This document shows, in pieces, positions 6,668 through 16,282 of a DNA stretch of 33,491 nucleotides. Below the pieces are notes generated by a model, which worked only from the letters and a program-made list of their open reading frames with translations, was not told the DNA's origin and ran no database searches. The first letter of the stretch is position 1; each line of letters opens with the position of its first letter. This stretch comes from Alphaproteobacteria bacterium (GTDB taxonomy: Bacteria > Pseudomonadota > Alphaproteobacteria > UBA2966): positions 1 through 33,491 of the forward strand of contig JABIFY010000100.1 in NCBI GenBank assembly GCA_018650465.1, given 5' to 3'. A program made the position numbers and the translations under genes.

Positions 6668-7660
6668 ATGGAACACCCCTACCTGCTCTTTCTGGGCAAT
6701 GCCAAAGACCAGTTGGCCGCCAAAACGGCCCAAGGCGTTGCAGATTGGCGACCGGAATGGTGTGTGGGTCAATTACGGCTGGAAGGCTGCAAGGCCGATC
6801 TGGGCCTGCCAGATCTCAGCCTGAAGGAAGCCGCAGAAAAAGGCGCAAAAACCTTGCTGATAGGTGTTGTTAATCCGGGCGGTGTCATGAACCAGGACTG
6901 GACCACTGTTTTGGTCGACGCCCTGGACGCCGGACTGGATATTGGCAGTGGCTTGCATAGCCCGCTGTCGGACACCAAAGAACTGGCTGAAGCCGCCACC
7001 CGAAACGGGCGCAACCTAATCGATGTTCGTATTCCCAACCAACAGCTGGACACCGGAACAGGCGTCAAACGCAGCGGTAAACGCCTGCTGACCGTTGGCA
7101 CGGACTGTTCCCTTGGCAAAAAGTACACGGCTTTGGCGCTGGAAAAGGAAATGCGGGCCCAGGGTCTGAATGCCGATTTTTGTGCAACCGGACAAACCGG
7201 TGTCATGATTGCAGGTCGTGGTCTTGCCATTGACGCCGTGGTTGCCGATTTCATTTCCGGTGCCGCGGAATGGATTTCGCCAGAAGCCGACCCCAACCAC
7301 TGGGACGTTATTGAAGGCCAGGGATCGTTGTTCCACCCGGCCTTTGCGGGCGTCAGCTTGGGGTTATTGCATGGCGCACAACCAGACGCCCTGGTGTTGT
7401 GTCATGAGCCGACCCGTACCAACATGCGAAACTTGCCGGGGCACCCGATCCCGGATATTCAGGAATGCATGGACCTGAACCTGATAGCGGCCCGCCTGAC
7501 CAACGAGGAAGTGAAATTCGTCGGAATTTCTATAAACTCTTCCGAACTGGACGACGAAGCCCGCAAAAAATACCTTGCTGAGACAGAAGCAAAATATGGC
7601 CTGCCCTGTGCCGATCCCTTGATCGAAGGTATGGGCCGCATCGTGGAGAACTTGTCGTGA
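6668..7660 (+). CDS. dgcN: DUF1611 family protein, probable D-glutamate N-acetyltransferase DgcN
   Basis: 330 residues, full length for the DUF1611 family. An N-terminal alpha/beta part (LLFLGNAKDQLAAKTAQG) is followed by a P-loop-like segment GTDCSLGKKYT (about 143-154) and a C-terminal ATPase-like fold with the GQTGVMIAG and IEGQGSLFHPAFAG motifs. DgcN is reported as the N-acetyltransferase of a D-glutamate degradation route, acting before the racemase DgcA. The next gene is exactly a DgcA-type enolase-superfamily protein and overlaps it by 4 bp (GTGA), which is strong support for this name over generic 'DUF1611'. Start ATG 6668 follows GAGG at about 11 bp. The stop overlaps the dgcA start, so translation is coupled. 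Activity itself is inferred from family and neighbour. Confidence 0.83.
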   Translation: MEHPYLLFLGNAKDQLAAKTAQGVADWRPEWCVGQLRLEGCKADLGLPDLSLKEAAEKGAKTLLIGVVNPGGVMNQDWTTVLVDALDAGLDIGSGLHSPLSDTKELAEAATRNGRNLIDVRIPNQQLDTGTGVKRSGKRLLTVGTDCSLGKKYTALALEKEMRAQGLNADFCATGQTGVMIAGRGLAIDAVVADFISGAAEWISPEADPNHWDVIEGQGSLFHPAFAGVSLGLLHGAQPDALVLCHEPTRTNMRNLPGHPIPDIQECMDLNLIAARLTNEEVKFVGISINSSELDDEARKKYLAETEAKYGLPCADPLIEGMGRIVENLS

Positions 7661-8646
7661 GTGAACGCCGCATGATCGTGCGCGAAGAAGCGTGGAACAT
7701 TGAAGGTGGCTTCAATATCTCGCGCGGTCGGCGCTCAGTTGCCGAAGTGGTCACGGTTGAAATCCACCAAAATGGCGTGCGTGGTCGGGGCGAATGTGTG
7801 CCTTATCGACGCTATGGTGAAACAAAGGAAAGCTCGGCCGCAGAAATCGAACGCCTTCGCTTACCTTTGGAAGATGGCTCTCTTGACCGTGAGTCGCTGC
7901 AAAGTCTTATGGGTCCTGGTGCTGCGCGCAACGCCCTGGATTGCGCCTTGTGGGACCTCGAAGCCAAATTAACCGATGTTCCCGTTTGGCAGCTGGCTGG
8001 ACTGCCACAGCCACGGCCATTTGTTACGGCCTATACCATCAGCCTGGGCACACCGAAGGAAATGGGCGCTTCTGCGCTTAAACATGCTGCACGACCTTTA
8101 TTGAAACTGAAACTGGGCGGTGAGAACGACATCGCCCGCGTTCGCGCTGTGCGCGAAAATGCGCCGGCAACCACGATCATCGTCGACGCCAACGAAGCCT
8201 GGACCCCCGTCATGGTTTCAGAATATGGCGGAGAATTGGCAAAACTTGGCGTCAAACTGGTGGAACAACCTTTGCCTGCTGGCAGCGACAGCGTGCTGGA
8301 CGGCCTTGGCCGGGCCGTACCGGTTTGTGCGGATGAATCCTTCCATGATTACGATTCAATCCGTGAAGTCGCGCATCGCTATGATTTTGTGAATGTTAAA
8401 CTGGACAAGACCGGTGGTCTGACCGAAGCAATCAAAGTTGTCTCAGCGGCCAAAGAAATCGGCCTGGGTGTTTTTGTTGGCTGCATGGTCGGCACATCAT
8501 TGGGTATGGCACCCGCAGCGTTGCTGGGGCCCCTGGCGGCTTATGTCGACCTGGATGGCCCCTTGTTACTGAGCGAAGATCGTGAAAACGGTTTTGTTTA
8601 CGAAAACAGTTTGATGAAGCCTGCTTCGCGCGAATTGTGGGGTTAG
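7657..8646 (+). CDS. dgcA: Enolase-superfamily racemase, probable N-acetyl-D-glutamate racemase DgcA
   Basis: 329 residues of the muconate-lactonizing/dipeptide-epimerase branch of the enolase superfamily. Catalytic positions are visible: the K-x-K motif in LLKLKLGG (Lys150, Lys152), metal ligands Asp177 (VDANEAW), Glu near 203 (VEQPL) and Asp near 226 (CADES), and the opposite-face Lys248 (VKLDKTGG). The paired lysines are what a 1,1-proton-transfer racemase or epimerase needs. Annotation pipelines often call such proteins L-Ala-D/L-Glu epimerase. The tight coupling to dgcN favours N-acetyl-D-glutamate racemase, which would feed N-acetyl-L-glutamate to deacetylation. No deacylase gene is adjacent. 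The GTG start 7657 overlaps the dgcN stop. Confidence 0.83.
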   Translation: MSERRMIVREEAWNIEGGFNISRGRRSVAEVVTVEIHQNGVRGRGECVPYRRYGETKESSAAEIERLRLPLEDGSLDRESLQSLMGPGAARNALDCALWDLEAKLTDVPVWQLAGLPQPRPFVTAYTISLGTPKEMGASALKHAARPLLKLKLGGENDIARVRAVRENAPATTIIVDANEAWTPVMVSEYGGELAKLGVKLVEQPLPAGSDSVLDGLGRAVPVCADESFHDYDSIREVAHRYDFVNVKLDKTGGLTEAIKVVSAAKEIGLGVFVGCMVGTSLGMAPAALLGPLAAYVDLDGPLLLSEDRENGFVYENSLMKPASRELWG

Positions 8647-8901
8647 GAAAAACTGATTTTCAGGAAATCTTTTTCAGAAGATAAAAAATATTTTATCGGT
8701 CGCGCCAAAATCAGGAAATTAGACCAGAATCAAACTTTTTTGGCTGATTCCGGGCCGATTGAGTCGACCCGGCGGAAAACCCGTGTATAACCACTCCAAC
8801 ATAATTTGAATGTCGTTTTTCTTCTTCAAAACCGACCGCGTTCCCGGAATTTATCCATTCCCCTTTGCCTGAACGCCAACCGAATTCGGAGTTTATGACG
8901 C
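8647..8901. other. Intergenic region between dgcA and tkt
   Basis: 255 bp. It contains an AT-only hairpin GATAAAA-AATA-TTTTATC (8680-8697) and a CCGGG/CCCGG inverted repeat (8750-8754 with 8768-8772, 13-nt loop). Neither is a convincing terminator. The region must hold the promoter of the glycolytic operon, but no clear hexamers are seen. GGAG at 8888-8891 is the tkt ribosome site. Confidence 0.4.
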
Positions 8902-10908
8902 ATGAGCCTCGCTGACGCGACTGCCGCGACCACCACAACTAATTCTTCACAGCACAACAACTTGGCGAACGCGATCCGGGCCCTGTCCATGGATGCAGTT
9001 CAGGCCGCCAATTCCGGCCACCCCGGCATGCCCATGGGCATGGCAGACGTTGCCACAGTGCTGTTTACCAAATTCCTGAAATATGATGCCAGCTGGGCAC
9101 AATTCCCCGACCGCGACCGGTTTGTACTCTCTGCTGGTCATGGCTCCATGTTGCTTTATTCCCTGTTGTACCTAAACGGCTATGACAAGTGTGATATTGA
9201 CCAGCTGCGTAATTTTCGCCAGCTCGGCAGCATGACAGCAGGCCACCCGGAAATCGGTCACTTGCCAGGCATTGAAACCACAACCGGCCCTCTGGGTCAG
9301 GGACTGGCCAATGCCGTTGGCATGGCCCTGGCGGAAAGTCACCTTGCTGCACGCTATGGCACTGACATCGTTGACCACTATACCTATGCCATTGCCGGTG
9401 ACGGTTGCTTGATGGAAGGTATCAGCCAGGAAGCAATTTCCATGGCTGGCCATTGGAACCTGAACAAGCTGATCGTTTTGTGGGACGACAACGGCATCTC
9501 CATTGATGGCTCTGTAGATATTGCTGCCAGTGACGACCAATTGGCCCGCTTTATGGCCAGTGGTTGGGATGTTTCCAGCTGTGACGGACACAACGCTGAC
9601 GAAGTGGCCGAGGCTATTGAAGCTGCCCGCAACTCCGACAAGCCATCATTAATTGCCTGTCGCACAGTTATCGGTTTTGGTGCCCCTAATAAACAGGGCA
9701 CCAGCGGTGTTCATGGCGCGCCACTGGGCGATGATGAAATTGCCGCTGCCCGCGAAGCCCTAGGATGGTCGCACGCTCCTTTTGAAATTCCGCAAGATGT
9801 GCTTAACGCCTGGCGCGAAGCTGGAAGCCGGGGCAAAGGCGCCTCAGCCGAATGGAACAGCCGTTTGGCCGGCATGGATGCCGCGAAACAAGCCGACTTC
9901 AACCTTGCCATCTCAGGTGAGCTGCCTGCTGGCTGGCAAAGTGCCATCAACGATCACAAAAAAGCGCTGAGCGCCGACGCTCCCGCCTGGGCCACACGTA
10001 AATCCAGCCAGGAAGCGCTAAAGGTCATCAACCCGGTCCTGACATCGACCATAGGGGGTTCGGCTGATCTGACGGGTTCCAACAATACGGACACACCTGA
10101 TCTGGGAATCTTGTCCGCCGATAACTATGGCGGTCGTTATATCCATTATGGCATCCGCGAACATGGCATGGGTGCTGTGATGAACGGCCTTGCCTTGCAT
10201 GGTGGTATCATTCCTTACGGTGGGACCTTCCTGGTCTTCTCCGATTACCTTCGCCCTGCCCTGCGCATGTCGGCCCTGATGGGCCAGCGAGTGATTTATG
10301 TTCTGACGCACGATTCGATTGGTCTGGGCGAAGATGGTCCGACCCACCAACCTGTCGAACATATCCCCAGCATGCGTGCCATTCCAAATGTCGCGGTCTT
10401 CCGTCCGGCAGATGCCGTGGAAACGGCGGAATGTTGGGCTTTGGCGCTGGAACGCAATGACGGACCTTCTGTCCTGGCTTTAACCCGCCAGGGTCTGGTC
10501 CTGCAGCGTACCGAGCACACCGAGGAAAACCTCTGTGCGACAGGTGCCTATGAATTATATGCCGCGGAAGGTGACGCCAAAGTTACCATACTGGCAACCG
10601 GTTCAGAAGTTGGTGTCGCAGTTGAAGCCCGCGATAAATTGCAGGCTGATGGCATCGGCACCCGGGTTGTTTCTGTCCCTTGCCTGGATTTGTTCGCTGA
10701 ACAATCCGACGCATACCAGGCTGAGATCCTGGGACCAGGCACGGTTCGCATTTCGGTCGAAGCTGCGATTGCCCAGGGCTGGGAAGGCTACTCAGATATC
10801 CATATCGGCATGACCGGTTTTGGTGCCTCGGCACCGGCTAAAGACCTTTACGTTCATTTTGGCATTACAGCTGACGCAGTTGCGGCAGCGGCAAAGTCAA
10901 AGCTTTAG
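8902..10908 (+). CDS. tkt: Transketolase
   Basis: 668 residues, the usual length. It transfers two-carbon ketol units between sugar phosphates in the pentose-phosphate or Calvin cycle, using thiamine diphosphate. Seen are the N-terminal [13 protein letters not shown] motif, [14 protein letters not shown], the ThDP/Mg motif beginning [13 protein letters not shown] (from about residue 166) and ending DDN, the pyrimidine-domain segment with the catalytic Glu ([15 protein letters not shown]), and the phosphate-binding [18 protein letters not shown]. All key residues appear intact. It leads a tkt-gap-pgk-fba series transcribed together; gap starts 31 bp after its stop. This grouping is common in alphaproteobacteria, in autotrophs (as cbbT) and heterotrophs alike. 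No RuBisCO or phosphoribulokinase is in the window. Confidence 0.97.
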   Translation: MSLADATAATTTTNSSQHNNLANAIRALSMDAVQAANSGHPGMPMGMADVATVLFTKFLKYDASWAQFPDRDRFVLSAGHGSMLLYSLLYLNGYDKCDIDQLRNFRQLGSMTAGHPEIGHLPGIETTTGPLGQGLANAVGMALAESHLAARYGTDIVDHYTYAIAGDGCLMEGISQEAISMAGHWNLNKLIVLWDDNGISIDGSVDIAASDDQLARFMASGWDVSSCDGHNADEVAEAIEAARNSDKPSLIACRTVIGFGAPNKQGTSGVHGAPLGDDEIAAAREALGWSHAPFEIPQDVLNAWREAGSRGKGASAEWNSRLAGMDAAKQADFNLAISGELPAGWQSAINDHKKALSADAPAWATRKSSQEALKVINPVLTSTIGGSADLTGSNNTDTPDLGILSADNYGGRYIHYGIREHGMGAVMNGLALHGGIIPYGGTFLVFSDYLRPALRMSALMGQRVIYVLTHDSIGLGEDGPTHQPVEHIPSMRAIPNVAVFRPADAVETAECWALALERNDGPSVLALTRQGLVLQRTEHTEENLCATGAYELYAAEGDAKVTILATGSEVGVAVEARDKLQADGIGTRVVSVPCLDLFAEQSDAYQAEILGPGTVRISVEAAIAQGWEGYSDIHIGMTGFGASAPAKDLYVHFGITADAVAAAAKSKL

Positions 10909-10939
10909 AATCAAAGATACTCACTTACGGGAGAGACAC

Positions 10940-11947
10940 ATGGTAACGCGCGTTGCAATTAACGGTTTTGGTCGTATTGGCCGCCTGGTCCTTCGGGCCA
11001 TCGAAGAATCAAATCGCAAAGATATTCTGGTCGTTGGTATTAACGATTTGGGTTCAGTTGAAGCCAATGCCCATCTTCTTCAGTATGATTCGGTACACGG
11101 CAAGTTCCCGAAGAAAGTCAAAAAAACAAAGACTTCCATCGATGTCGGTCGTGGCAAAATGATGGTCACTGCCGAGCGTGATCCTGAAAACTTGCCGTGG
11201 GCAGAACTGAAAGTCGATGTGGCCCTGGAATGTACTGGCCTGTTCACCAAAGGCGAAATGGCCAAGAAGCATCTGAAGGCCGGTGCCAAAAAGGTTTTGA
11301 TTTCTGCCCCTGGCACAGATGTCCACAACACCATTGTTTATGGCGTCAACGACAAAACCCTTCGCAAGAGCCACAAGATCGTCTCCAACGCATCTTGCAC
11401 AACAAACTGCCTGGCACCGGTCGCTCAGGTGTTGAACGATGCGGTTGGCCTGAAACATGGCTTCATGACAACAATTCACAGCTATACAGGTGACCAGCCA
11501 GTACTGGACACTTTGCACAGTGACCTGCGCCGCGCCCGTGCCGCTGCCATGTCCATGATCCCGACTTCAACGGGTGCAGCCAAAGCCGTCGGTCTGGTGC
11601 TACCTGAACTGAAGGGCAAGCTGGACGGAACTTCGGTACGTGTACCGACACCGAACGTCTCAATGATTGACCTGACTTTTAATTCTAAAAAGAATACGAC
11701 TGTCGAAGAAGTGAATGCCGCCATCGTCAAGGCTGCCAAAGGTCGCCTCAAAGGCGTTCTGGCCACATGTGACGGCCCGATGGTTTCCATCGATTTCAAT
11801 CACGATCCAGCCAGTTCCACATTCGATCTGACCCAGACCCAGGTCATTGGCGGGAACTTTGTCCGTGTCCTGTCCTGGTATGACAACGAATGGGGTTTCT
11901 CCAATCGCATGGGCGACACCGCTGTCGCCATGAACAAACTGGGTTAA
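10940..11947 (+). CDS. gap: Glyceraldehyde-3-phosphate dehydrogenase, type I
   Basis: 335 residues, standard length. The NAD-binding start [14 protein letters not shown] is followed by an acidic residue in INDLG, which fits NAD preference. The catalytic cysteine is Cys153 in [38 protein letters not shown] and [12 protein letters not shown] are intact. It oxidises glyceraldehyde-3-phosphate to 1,3-bisphosphoglycerate, the substrate of the next gene product. The frame stays open upstream to 10820 inside tkt, but GGGAGAG just before ATG 10940 and the family N-terminus fix the start there. Confidence 0.97.
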   Translation: MVTRVAINGFGRIGRLVLRAIEESNRKDILVVGINDLGSVEANAHLLQYDSVHGKFPKKVKKTKTSIDVGRGKMMVTAERDPENLPWAELKVDVALECTGLFTKGEMAKKHLKAGAKKVLISAPGTDVHNTIVYGVNDKTLRKSHKIVSNASCTTNCLAPVAQVLNDAVGLKHGFMTTIHSYTGDQPVLDTLHSDLRRARAAAMSMIPTSTGAAKAVGLVLPELKGKLDGTSVRVPTPNVSMIDLTFNSKKNTTVEEVNAAIVKAAKGRLKGVLATCDGPMVSIDFNHDPASSTFDLTQTQVIGGNFVRVLSWYDNEWGFSNRMGDTAVAMNKLG

Positions 11948-11965
11948 TCGGCAGGATCAATAATA

Positions 11966-13168
11966 ATGGGTGATTTCAAAACGCTTGATGACTTTGACGT
12001 TAAAGGTAAGCGCATCATGGTCAGGGCCGATCTTAACGTTCCCATGCGGGACGGAGAGATTACTGATTTCACCCGCATAGACCGCCTGGTCCCGACGCTG
12101 GCTGAACTTCGCCAGCGCGGTGCCAGGGTGGTTGTGCTGTCACACTTTGGTCGCCCTAAAGGCCAGGTTGATCCGGACATGTCGCTGCAACCTGTTGCCG
12201 GTCCCTTGTCGGAGAAATTAGGAGCCCCTGTATCGGTTGCCAGCGACTGTATCGGTGCACCAGCAGCAACCGCCGTTGACGCCTTACCTGATGGCGGTGT
12301 TGTCCTTTTGGAAAACCTGCGCTTTCACGCGGGCGAAGAAAAAAACAATCCGGACTTTGCCAAAGCCTTGGCCGCCAATGCAGATATCTATGTGAATGAT
12401 GCTTTTTCCTGTGCCCACCGGGCCCATGCGTCAACGGAAGCGCTGGCACGATTGCTTCCTGCCGCTGCCGGTCGTGGCATGGAGGCCGAACTGAAGGCCC
12501 TGGCCAGCGCCCTGGAAACACCGGAACGGCCACTTGCTGCGGTTGTTGGCGGTGCCAAGGTTTCAACAAAGCTCGAATTACTGGGCAACCTGATCAAAAA
12601 TGTTGATGTGCTTGTTATCGGCGGCGGCATGGCCAATACCTTCCTGCATGCCCGCGGGATTGATGTTGGCAACAGCCTTTGCGAAGCCGACCTTGCTGAG
12701 ACCGCCCGCGAAATTGACGCCGCAGCCCAGGCTATGGGCTGTGAAATTATCCTGCCCGACGACGTTGTCGTGGCAAAAGAATTCAAGGCAAATGCTGACA
12801 ATCAAACTGTATCCGCCAATGACGTACCCGCTGATGCCATGATTCTGGATGTGGGTCCAAATGCGGCCCAGGCACTGGCTGAGCGTCTGGAAACCTGCAA
12901 AACACTCGTCTGGAATGGTCCTTTAGGGGCCTTTGAAATACCACCTTTTAATGCCGGTACCGATGCTGTGGCCCTGGCCGCCGCCAAACTGACGGCAGCC
13001 GGAAAACTTGTCAGTGTGGCTGGAGGTGGTGATACAGTTGCCGCCCTTGCCCAGGCAGGTGCCGGCGACAAATTCACTTATCTTTCAGCAGCCGGAGGTG
13101 CTTTCCTCGAATGGCTGGAGGGCAAAGATTTACCAGGTGTTGCGGCCCTGAAAGACGCAGCCGCCTGA
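11966..13168 (+). CDS. pgk: Phosphoglycerate kinase
   Basis: 400 residues, typical bacterial length. N-domain motifs are [21 protein letters not shown] and [12 protein letters not shown]; linker and C-domain motifs are [37 protein letters not shown] and [12 protein letters not shown]. The substrate arginines and the glycine-rich nucleotide loop are present. It makes ATP from 1,3-bisphosphoglycerate made by the preceding gap. The spacing to gap is 18 bp; the ribosome site (GGCAGGA) is modest. It is followed by a 68-bp gap and then fba. Confidence 0.97.
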   Translation: MGDFKTLDDFDVKGKRIMVRADLNVPMRDGEITDFTRIDRLVPTLAELRQRGARVVVLSHFGRPKGQVDPDMSLQPVAGPLSEKLGAPVSVASDCIGAPAATAVDALPDGGVVLLENLRFHAGEEKNNPDFAKALAANADIYVNDAFSCAHRAHASTEALARLLPAAAGRGMEAELKALASALETPERPLAAVVGGAKVSTKLELLGNLIKNVDVLVIGGGMANTFLHARGIDVGNSLCEADLAETAREIDAAAQAMGCEIILPDDVVVAKEFKANADNQTVSANDVPADAMILDVGPNAAQALAERLETCKTLVWNGPLGAFEIPPFNAGTDAVALAAAKLTAAGKLVSVAGGGDTVAALAQAGAGDKFTYLSAAGGAFLEWLEGKDLPGVAALKDAAA

Positions 13169-13236
13169 TTACGTAGTATTTTATAACCTCGGGACCCCCC
13201 GACGTCAGATCAAACAAAAAGACATGAGGTAAGACA

Positions 13237-14301
13237 ATGGCTCTGGTTTCAATGCGACAACTTCTCGATCACGCGGCTGAGAATGATTACGGCTTGCCAG
13301 CGTTCAACGTCAACAACCTTGAACAGGTCATTGCCATCATGGAGGCAGCCAAATCCACTAATTCTCCGGTTATTCTGCAAGCCAGTCGTGGCGCCCGGGC
13401 TTATGCCGGAGATATTTTCCTGCGCCATTTGATCATGGGTGCAATTGAAAGTTATCCGGATTTACCGGTCTGTATGCACCAGGACCATGGCAACAGCACG
13501 GCCACCTGTACCTCTGCCATGACCAACGGTTTTTCTTCTGTGATGATGGATGGATCGCTAGAGGCTGATGGCAAGTCACCTGCTTCATATGAATATAATG
13601 TCGACACGACCAAAGCGGTTGCCGACATCGCCCATTCGGTTGGTGTTTCGGTGGAAGGTGAACTGGGTTGTCTTGGCTCTCTGGAAACAGGCGAAGGTGA
13701 AAAAGAAGATGGCCACGGCTTTGAGGGAAAGCTGGACATGGATCAGCTGCTGACCGATCCGGACCAGGCCGCAGACTTTGTTGCCAAAACCAAAGTTGAT
13801 GCTCTGGCTGTTGCCATTGGCACTTCGCACGGTGCCTACAAATTCACCCGCAAGCCCACGGGCGATATCCTGGCCATGAATGTAATCAAGGCCATCAATG
13901 CTCGCCTGCCCAACACCCACCTTGTCATGCATGGCTCATCTGCCGTGCCACAGGAACTGCAGGATATCATCAATGAGTTCGGCGGTGAGATGCCGCAAAC
14001 CTATGGTGTGCCGGTGGAAGAGGTTGTTGTTGGTATCAAGAACGGTGTGCGCAAGATCAACATCGATACGGATTGCCGCATGGCTGTTATCGGTCAATAT
14101 CGCAAGGTCGCCACAGAAAAGAAGGCTGAGTTTGACCCTCGCGCCTTTAATAAACCAGCTATGGCTGCCATGACTGAAATCTGCACAGCACGCTACGAAG
14201 CCTTTGGTGCCGCTGGCCATGCAGACAAAATCAAGGTCATTCCCATGGCGGATATGGCTACACGTTATGCCGATGGCTCCATGGACCCTAAAGTGAATTA
14301 G
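13237..14301 (+). CDS. fba: Class II fructose-bisphosphate aldolase
   Basis: 354 residues of the zinc-dependent class II family (CbbA/FbaA type). Seen are the start [19 protein letters not shown], the zinc-binding HQDHG (81-85), the VEGELGCLG segment with a conserved Glu, [20 protein letters not shown] and [14 protein letters not shown]. It interconverts fructose-1,6-bisphosphate and two triose phosphates, and in Calvin-type organisms also makes sedoheptulose bisphosphate. A good GAGGT lies just upstream of ATG 13237. It is the last gene of the tkt-gap-pgk-fba series, with a terminator 20 bp after its stop. Confidence 0.97.
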   Translation: MALVSMRQLLDHAAENDYGLPAFNVNNLEQVIAIMEAAKSTNSPVILQASRGARAYAGDIFLRHLIMGAIESYPDLPVCMHQDHGNSTATCTSAMTNGFSSVMMDGSLEADGKSPASYEYNVDTTKAVADIAHSVGVSVEGELGCLGSLETGEGEKEDGHGFEGKLDMDQLLTDPDQAADFVAKTKVDALAVAIGTSHGAYKFTRKPTGDILAMNVIKAINARLPNTHLVMHGSSAVPQELQDIINEFGGEMPQTYGVPVEEVVVGIKNGVRKINIDTDCRMAVIGQYRKVATEKKAEFDPRAFNKPAMAAMTEICTARYEAFGAAGHADKIKVIPMADMATRYADGSMDPKVN

Positions 14302-14321
14302 TTCTTGCTCACATATAGCGG

Positions 14322-14349
14322 AAAACCCGGCCTTTGAGCCGGGTTTTTT
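14322..14349 (+). terminator. Rho-independent terminator after fba
   Basis: AAAACCCGGC (14322-14331) pairs with GCCGGGTTTT (14338-14347) across a 6-nt loop and runs into a T-tract. This is a strong intrinsic terminator for the glycolytic operon and, through the A-tract, possibly works on the minus strand too. Confidence 0.92.
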
Positions 14350-14401
14350 GTTTACGACTGATTAACCGTAATTGCCCTAAACTTGTGCCGGGAATGCCAG
14401 G

Positions 14402-14860
14402 ATGATTCCCTCTTTTCACAGGTTCATGATGAAGCACAATAACCATCAAAATTCAGAAATAACCAGCTATCGCTGCTGGCTGCGAACCCGACTGGGTGAC
14501 AGCCGCGGTGCTGTTGCCATTGAATTTGCCATCATGCTGCCGATGTTGATCACCATTCTGTTTGGCATCATTCAATATGGCTTGATCCTGAATACACGTC
14601 AGTTAATGACCTACGCGGCCCGCGAGGCTGCCCGCAGCTATGCCATTGGCGAATCAACCGGGGACGAAGCCGAAGCACTGGCGATCTCATTGTTGAACAA
14701 TGCCAGCTACAATTACGACACCACCCTGACAGATGACGGCACCAGCGTGCAGTTTGATATCTCCTTGCCGATGGCTGAAGCCGCCTTGGTCAATGCCCTG
14801 GAAGATTCGCTGATGTCTGGCAACATCGAAGTCAGCGTCACAATGCGGCTGGAGGAATAG
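14402..14860 (+). CDS. tadE: TadE-like minor pseudopilin
   Basis: 152 residues. The TadE family hallmark is a processed hydrophobic N-terminal helix after a short basic leader: here RGAVAIEFAIMLPMLITILFG, with Glu five residues after the likely cleavage glycine, followed by a QYGLILNTRQLMTYAAREAAR helix. TadE is cleaved by the prepilin peptidase (cpaA product) and is needed for Tad pilus assembly. The leader is long (about 40 residues) if ATG 14402 is used, with AGG just upstream; ATGs at 14426 and 14429 are alternatives. It is followed 2 bp later by tadG. Confidence 0.88.
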   Translation: MIPSFHRFMMKHNNHQNSEITSYRCWLRTRLGDSRGAVAIEFAIMLPMLITILFGIIQYGLILNTRQLMTYAAREAARSYAIGESTGDEAEALAISLLNNASYNYDTTLTDDGTSVQFDISLPMAEAALVNALEDSLMSGNIEVSVTMRLEE

Positions 14861-14862
14861 GC

Positions 14863-16185
14863 TTGTTCGCCCGCCTTAAGCGCAAGTTCAGCAATTTCAG
14901 GCGCGATCAACGCGGTGCCGTATTTATCATCGTTGCTGTGGCCATGCCTGTTATTTTTGGCGCGGCGGCGGCCTCCATTGATATGGGTCACATTCTGTAT
15001 ATCCAATCAGAATTGCGCGCCGCTGCCGATGCAGCTGCCCTGGCAGCAACTGATGAACTCGATGATGAAGATGCCGCCAAGGCCCTGGCTGTGCAATATG
15101 CAGAACTGAACATGCCGATAACACAAAACGGTAATGTCGTTGATCCTGATGATGTCATCCTGGGTAACTGGGACACGGACACAAGTACCTTCACAGCCGC
15201 CGCCACACCCACAAATGCTGTCCAGGTGACGGCGCGCCATTCCAGTGCCAATGGCAACGCTATCGGCTTGTACTTTGCCAAACTAATCGGCTTCGACAGC
15301 AAGGATGTTTCCGTATTGGCTGTCGCCAGTGTCTCTACCAGTGAAACAACTTTTTGCATTTTGTCCTTAAGTGATTCGGGCACTGGCGTGACCATGAACG
15401 GCAGCATGTCCTTGACCATGCCAAACTGTGGTATGGCAGTATCATCGGGCAGTGGCGGCGCCTTTACGGTGAACGGTTCCGGCACGGTAACTGCTGAAGA
15501 AATTTGTGTCGCGGGCACATCCACGGAAAACGGAACCACGAACGTCACAGACCCGACGGACAATTGTTCTGGCGTTCCATCGGACCCTCTGGCGGGTCTT
15601 GATCCCCCTGCAATTGACCCGGAAGACTGTGACGAAGATAACTTCCGCGTAACTGGCAATGGCAATACCGTTACAATTTCCCCGGGTACCTATTGTGGTG
15701 GCATTACGATTGCCGGCAGCAACAACACAGTAATAATGGAGTCTGGTGAGTACATCATTGCTGGTGGCGGCATTTCGGCAACTGGCGGCACATTGACTGA
15801 TGACGGCACCGGCGGCGTCTATATCTATAACACCGGTACAGATGACGATGCCATTCAGCCCATTTCATTTGGCGGTACTTCCAGCATCGACCTTGATGCG
15901 CAAACATCGGGTACTTATTCAGGCGTCCTCTTTCACATGGATACCGGTGCCGACTTCAATGCCACAGGCACAGGTGATACTGACCTCAACGGCACCATTT
16001 ATGCGCCCGACAATGATGTTGAATATAGTGGAACGGCATCCCAGTCTTCTTCCTGTCTGCAAATTATCTCCAATACTGTCACTATGAGTGGTACCAGTGA
16101 TGTTTTGGCAGATCCGGATGACCCCGCTGGCTGCAACAGCGATGTCGTGATTGCCGACACCACCCCGCCGCGCCTTCGCGATTAG
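14863..16185 (+). CDS. tadG: TadG-like pseudopilin/Flp assembly protein
   Basis: 440 residues. It starts with a basic leader and the TadG-N segment DQRGAVFIIVAVAMPVIFGA, then an IDMGHILYIQSELRAAADAAALAA helix as in TadG/TadE proteins. The rest is a long low-charge beta-rich region full of Gly, Thr, Ser, Asp and Asn (GNTVTISPGTYCGGITIAG and similar), consistent with a beta-solenoid exposed outside the cell. Several spaced cysteines may form disulfides. The start is TTG 14863, because GGAGG at 14851-14855 sits at ideal spacing and the leader matches the family; the next ATG (14944) would cut into the hydrophobic helix. No von Willebrand A domain, present in some TadG proteins, is seen. Confidence 0.85.
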   Translation: MFARLKRKFSNFRRDQRGAVFIIVAVAMPVIFGAAAASIDMGHILYIQSELRAAADAAALAATDELDDEDAAKALAVQYAELNMPITQNGNVVDPDDVILGNWDTDTSTFTAAATPTNAVQVTARHSSANGNAIGLYFAKLIGFDSKDVSVLAVASVSTSETTFCILSLSDSGTGVTMNGSMSLTMPNCGMAVSSGSGGAFTVNGSGTVTAEEICVAGTSTENGTTNVTDPTDNCSGVPSDPLAGLDPPAIDPEDCDEDNFRVTGNGNTVTISPGTYCGGITIAGSNNTVIMESGEYIIAGGGISATGGTLTDDGTGGVYIYNTGTDDDAIQPISFGGTSSIDLDAQTSGTYSGVLFHMDTGADFNATGTGDTDLNGTIYAPDNDVEYSGTASQSSSCLQIISNTVTMSGTSDVLADPDDPAGCNSDVVIADTTPPRLRD

Positions 16186-16218
16186 CGACCGACTGTTGCT
16201 GACAGCCCTTCCCCCTTA

Positions 16219-16263
16219 TACTCTCTGGCTAAATACTCTCTGGCTAAGTAATCTTTAGCTTAC
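16219..16263. repeat. 15-bp tandem repeat, two exact and one degenerate copy
   Basis: TACTCTCTGGCTAA starts at 16219 and again at 16234, and a degraded copy starts at 16249, giving a 15-bp period. It lies between tadG and the TPR lipoprotein gene and may be replication slippage or an array of regulator sites. Confidence 0.7.
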
Positions 16264-16282
16264 AATAATTTTCGGACCTGAC

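Noticed and set aside
16219-16263. Short CRISPR-like array
   Set aside because: The units are 15 bp with no spacers and only two exact copies.
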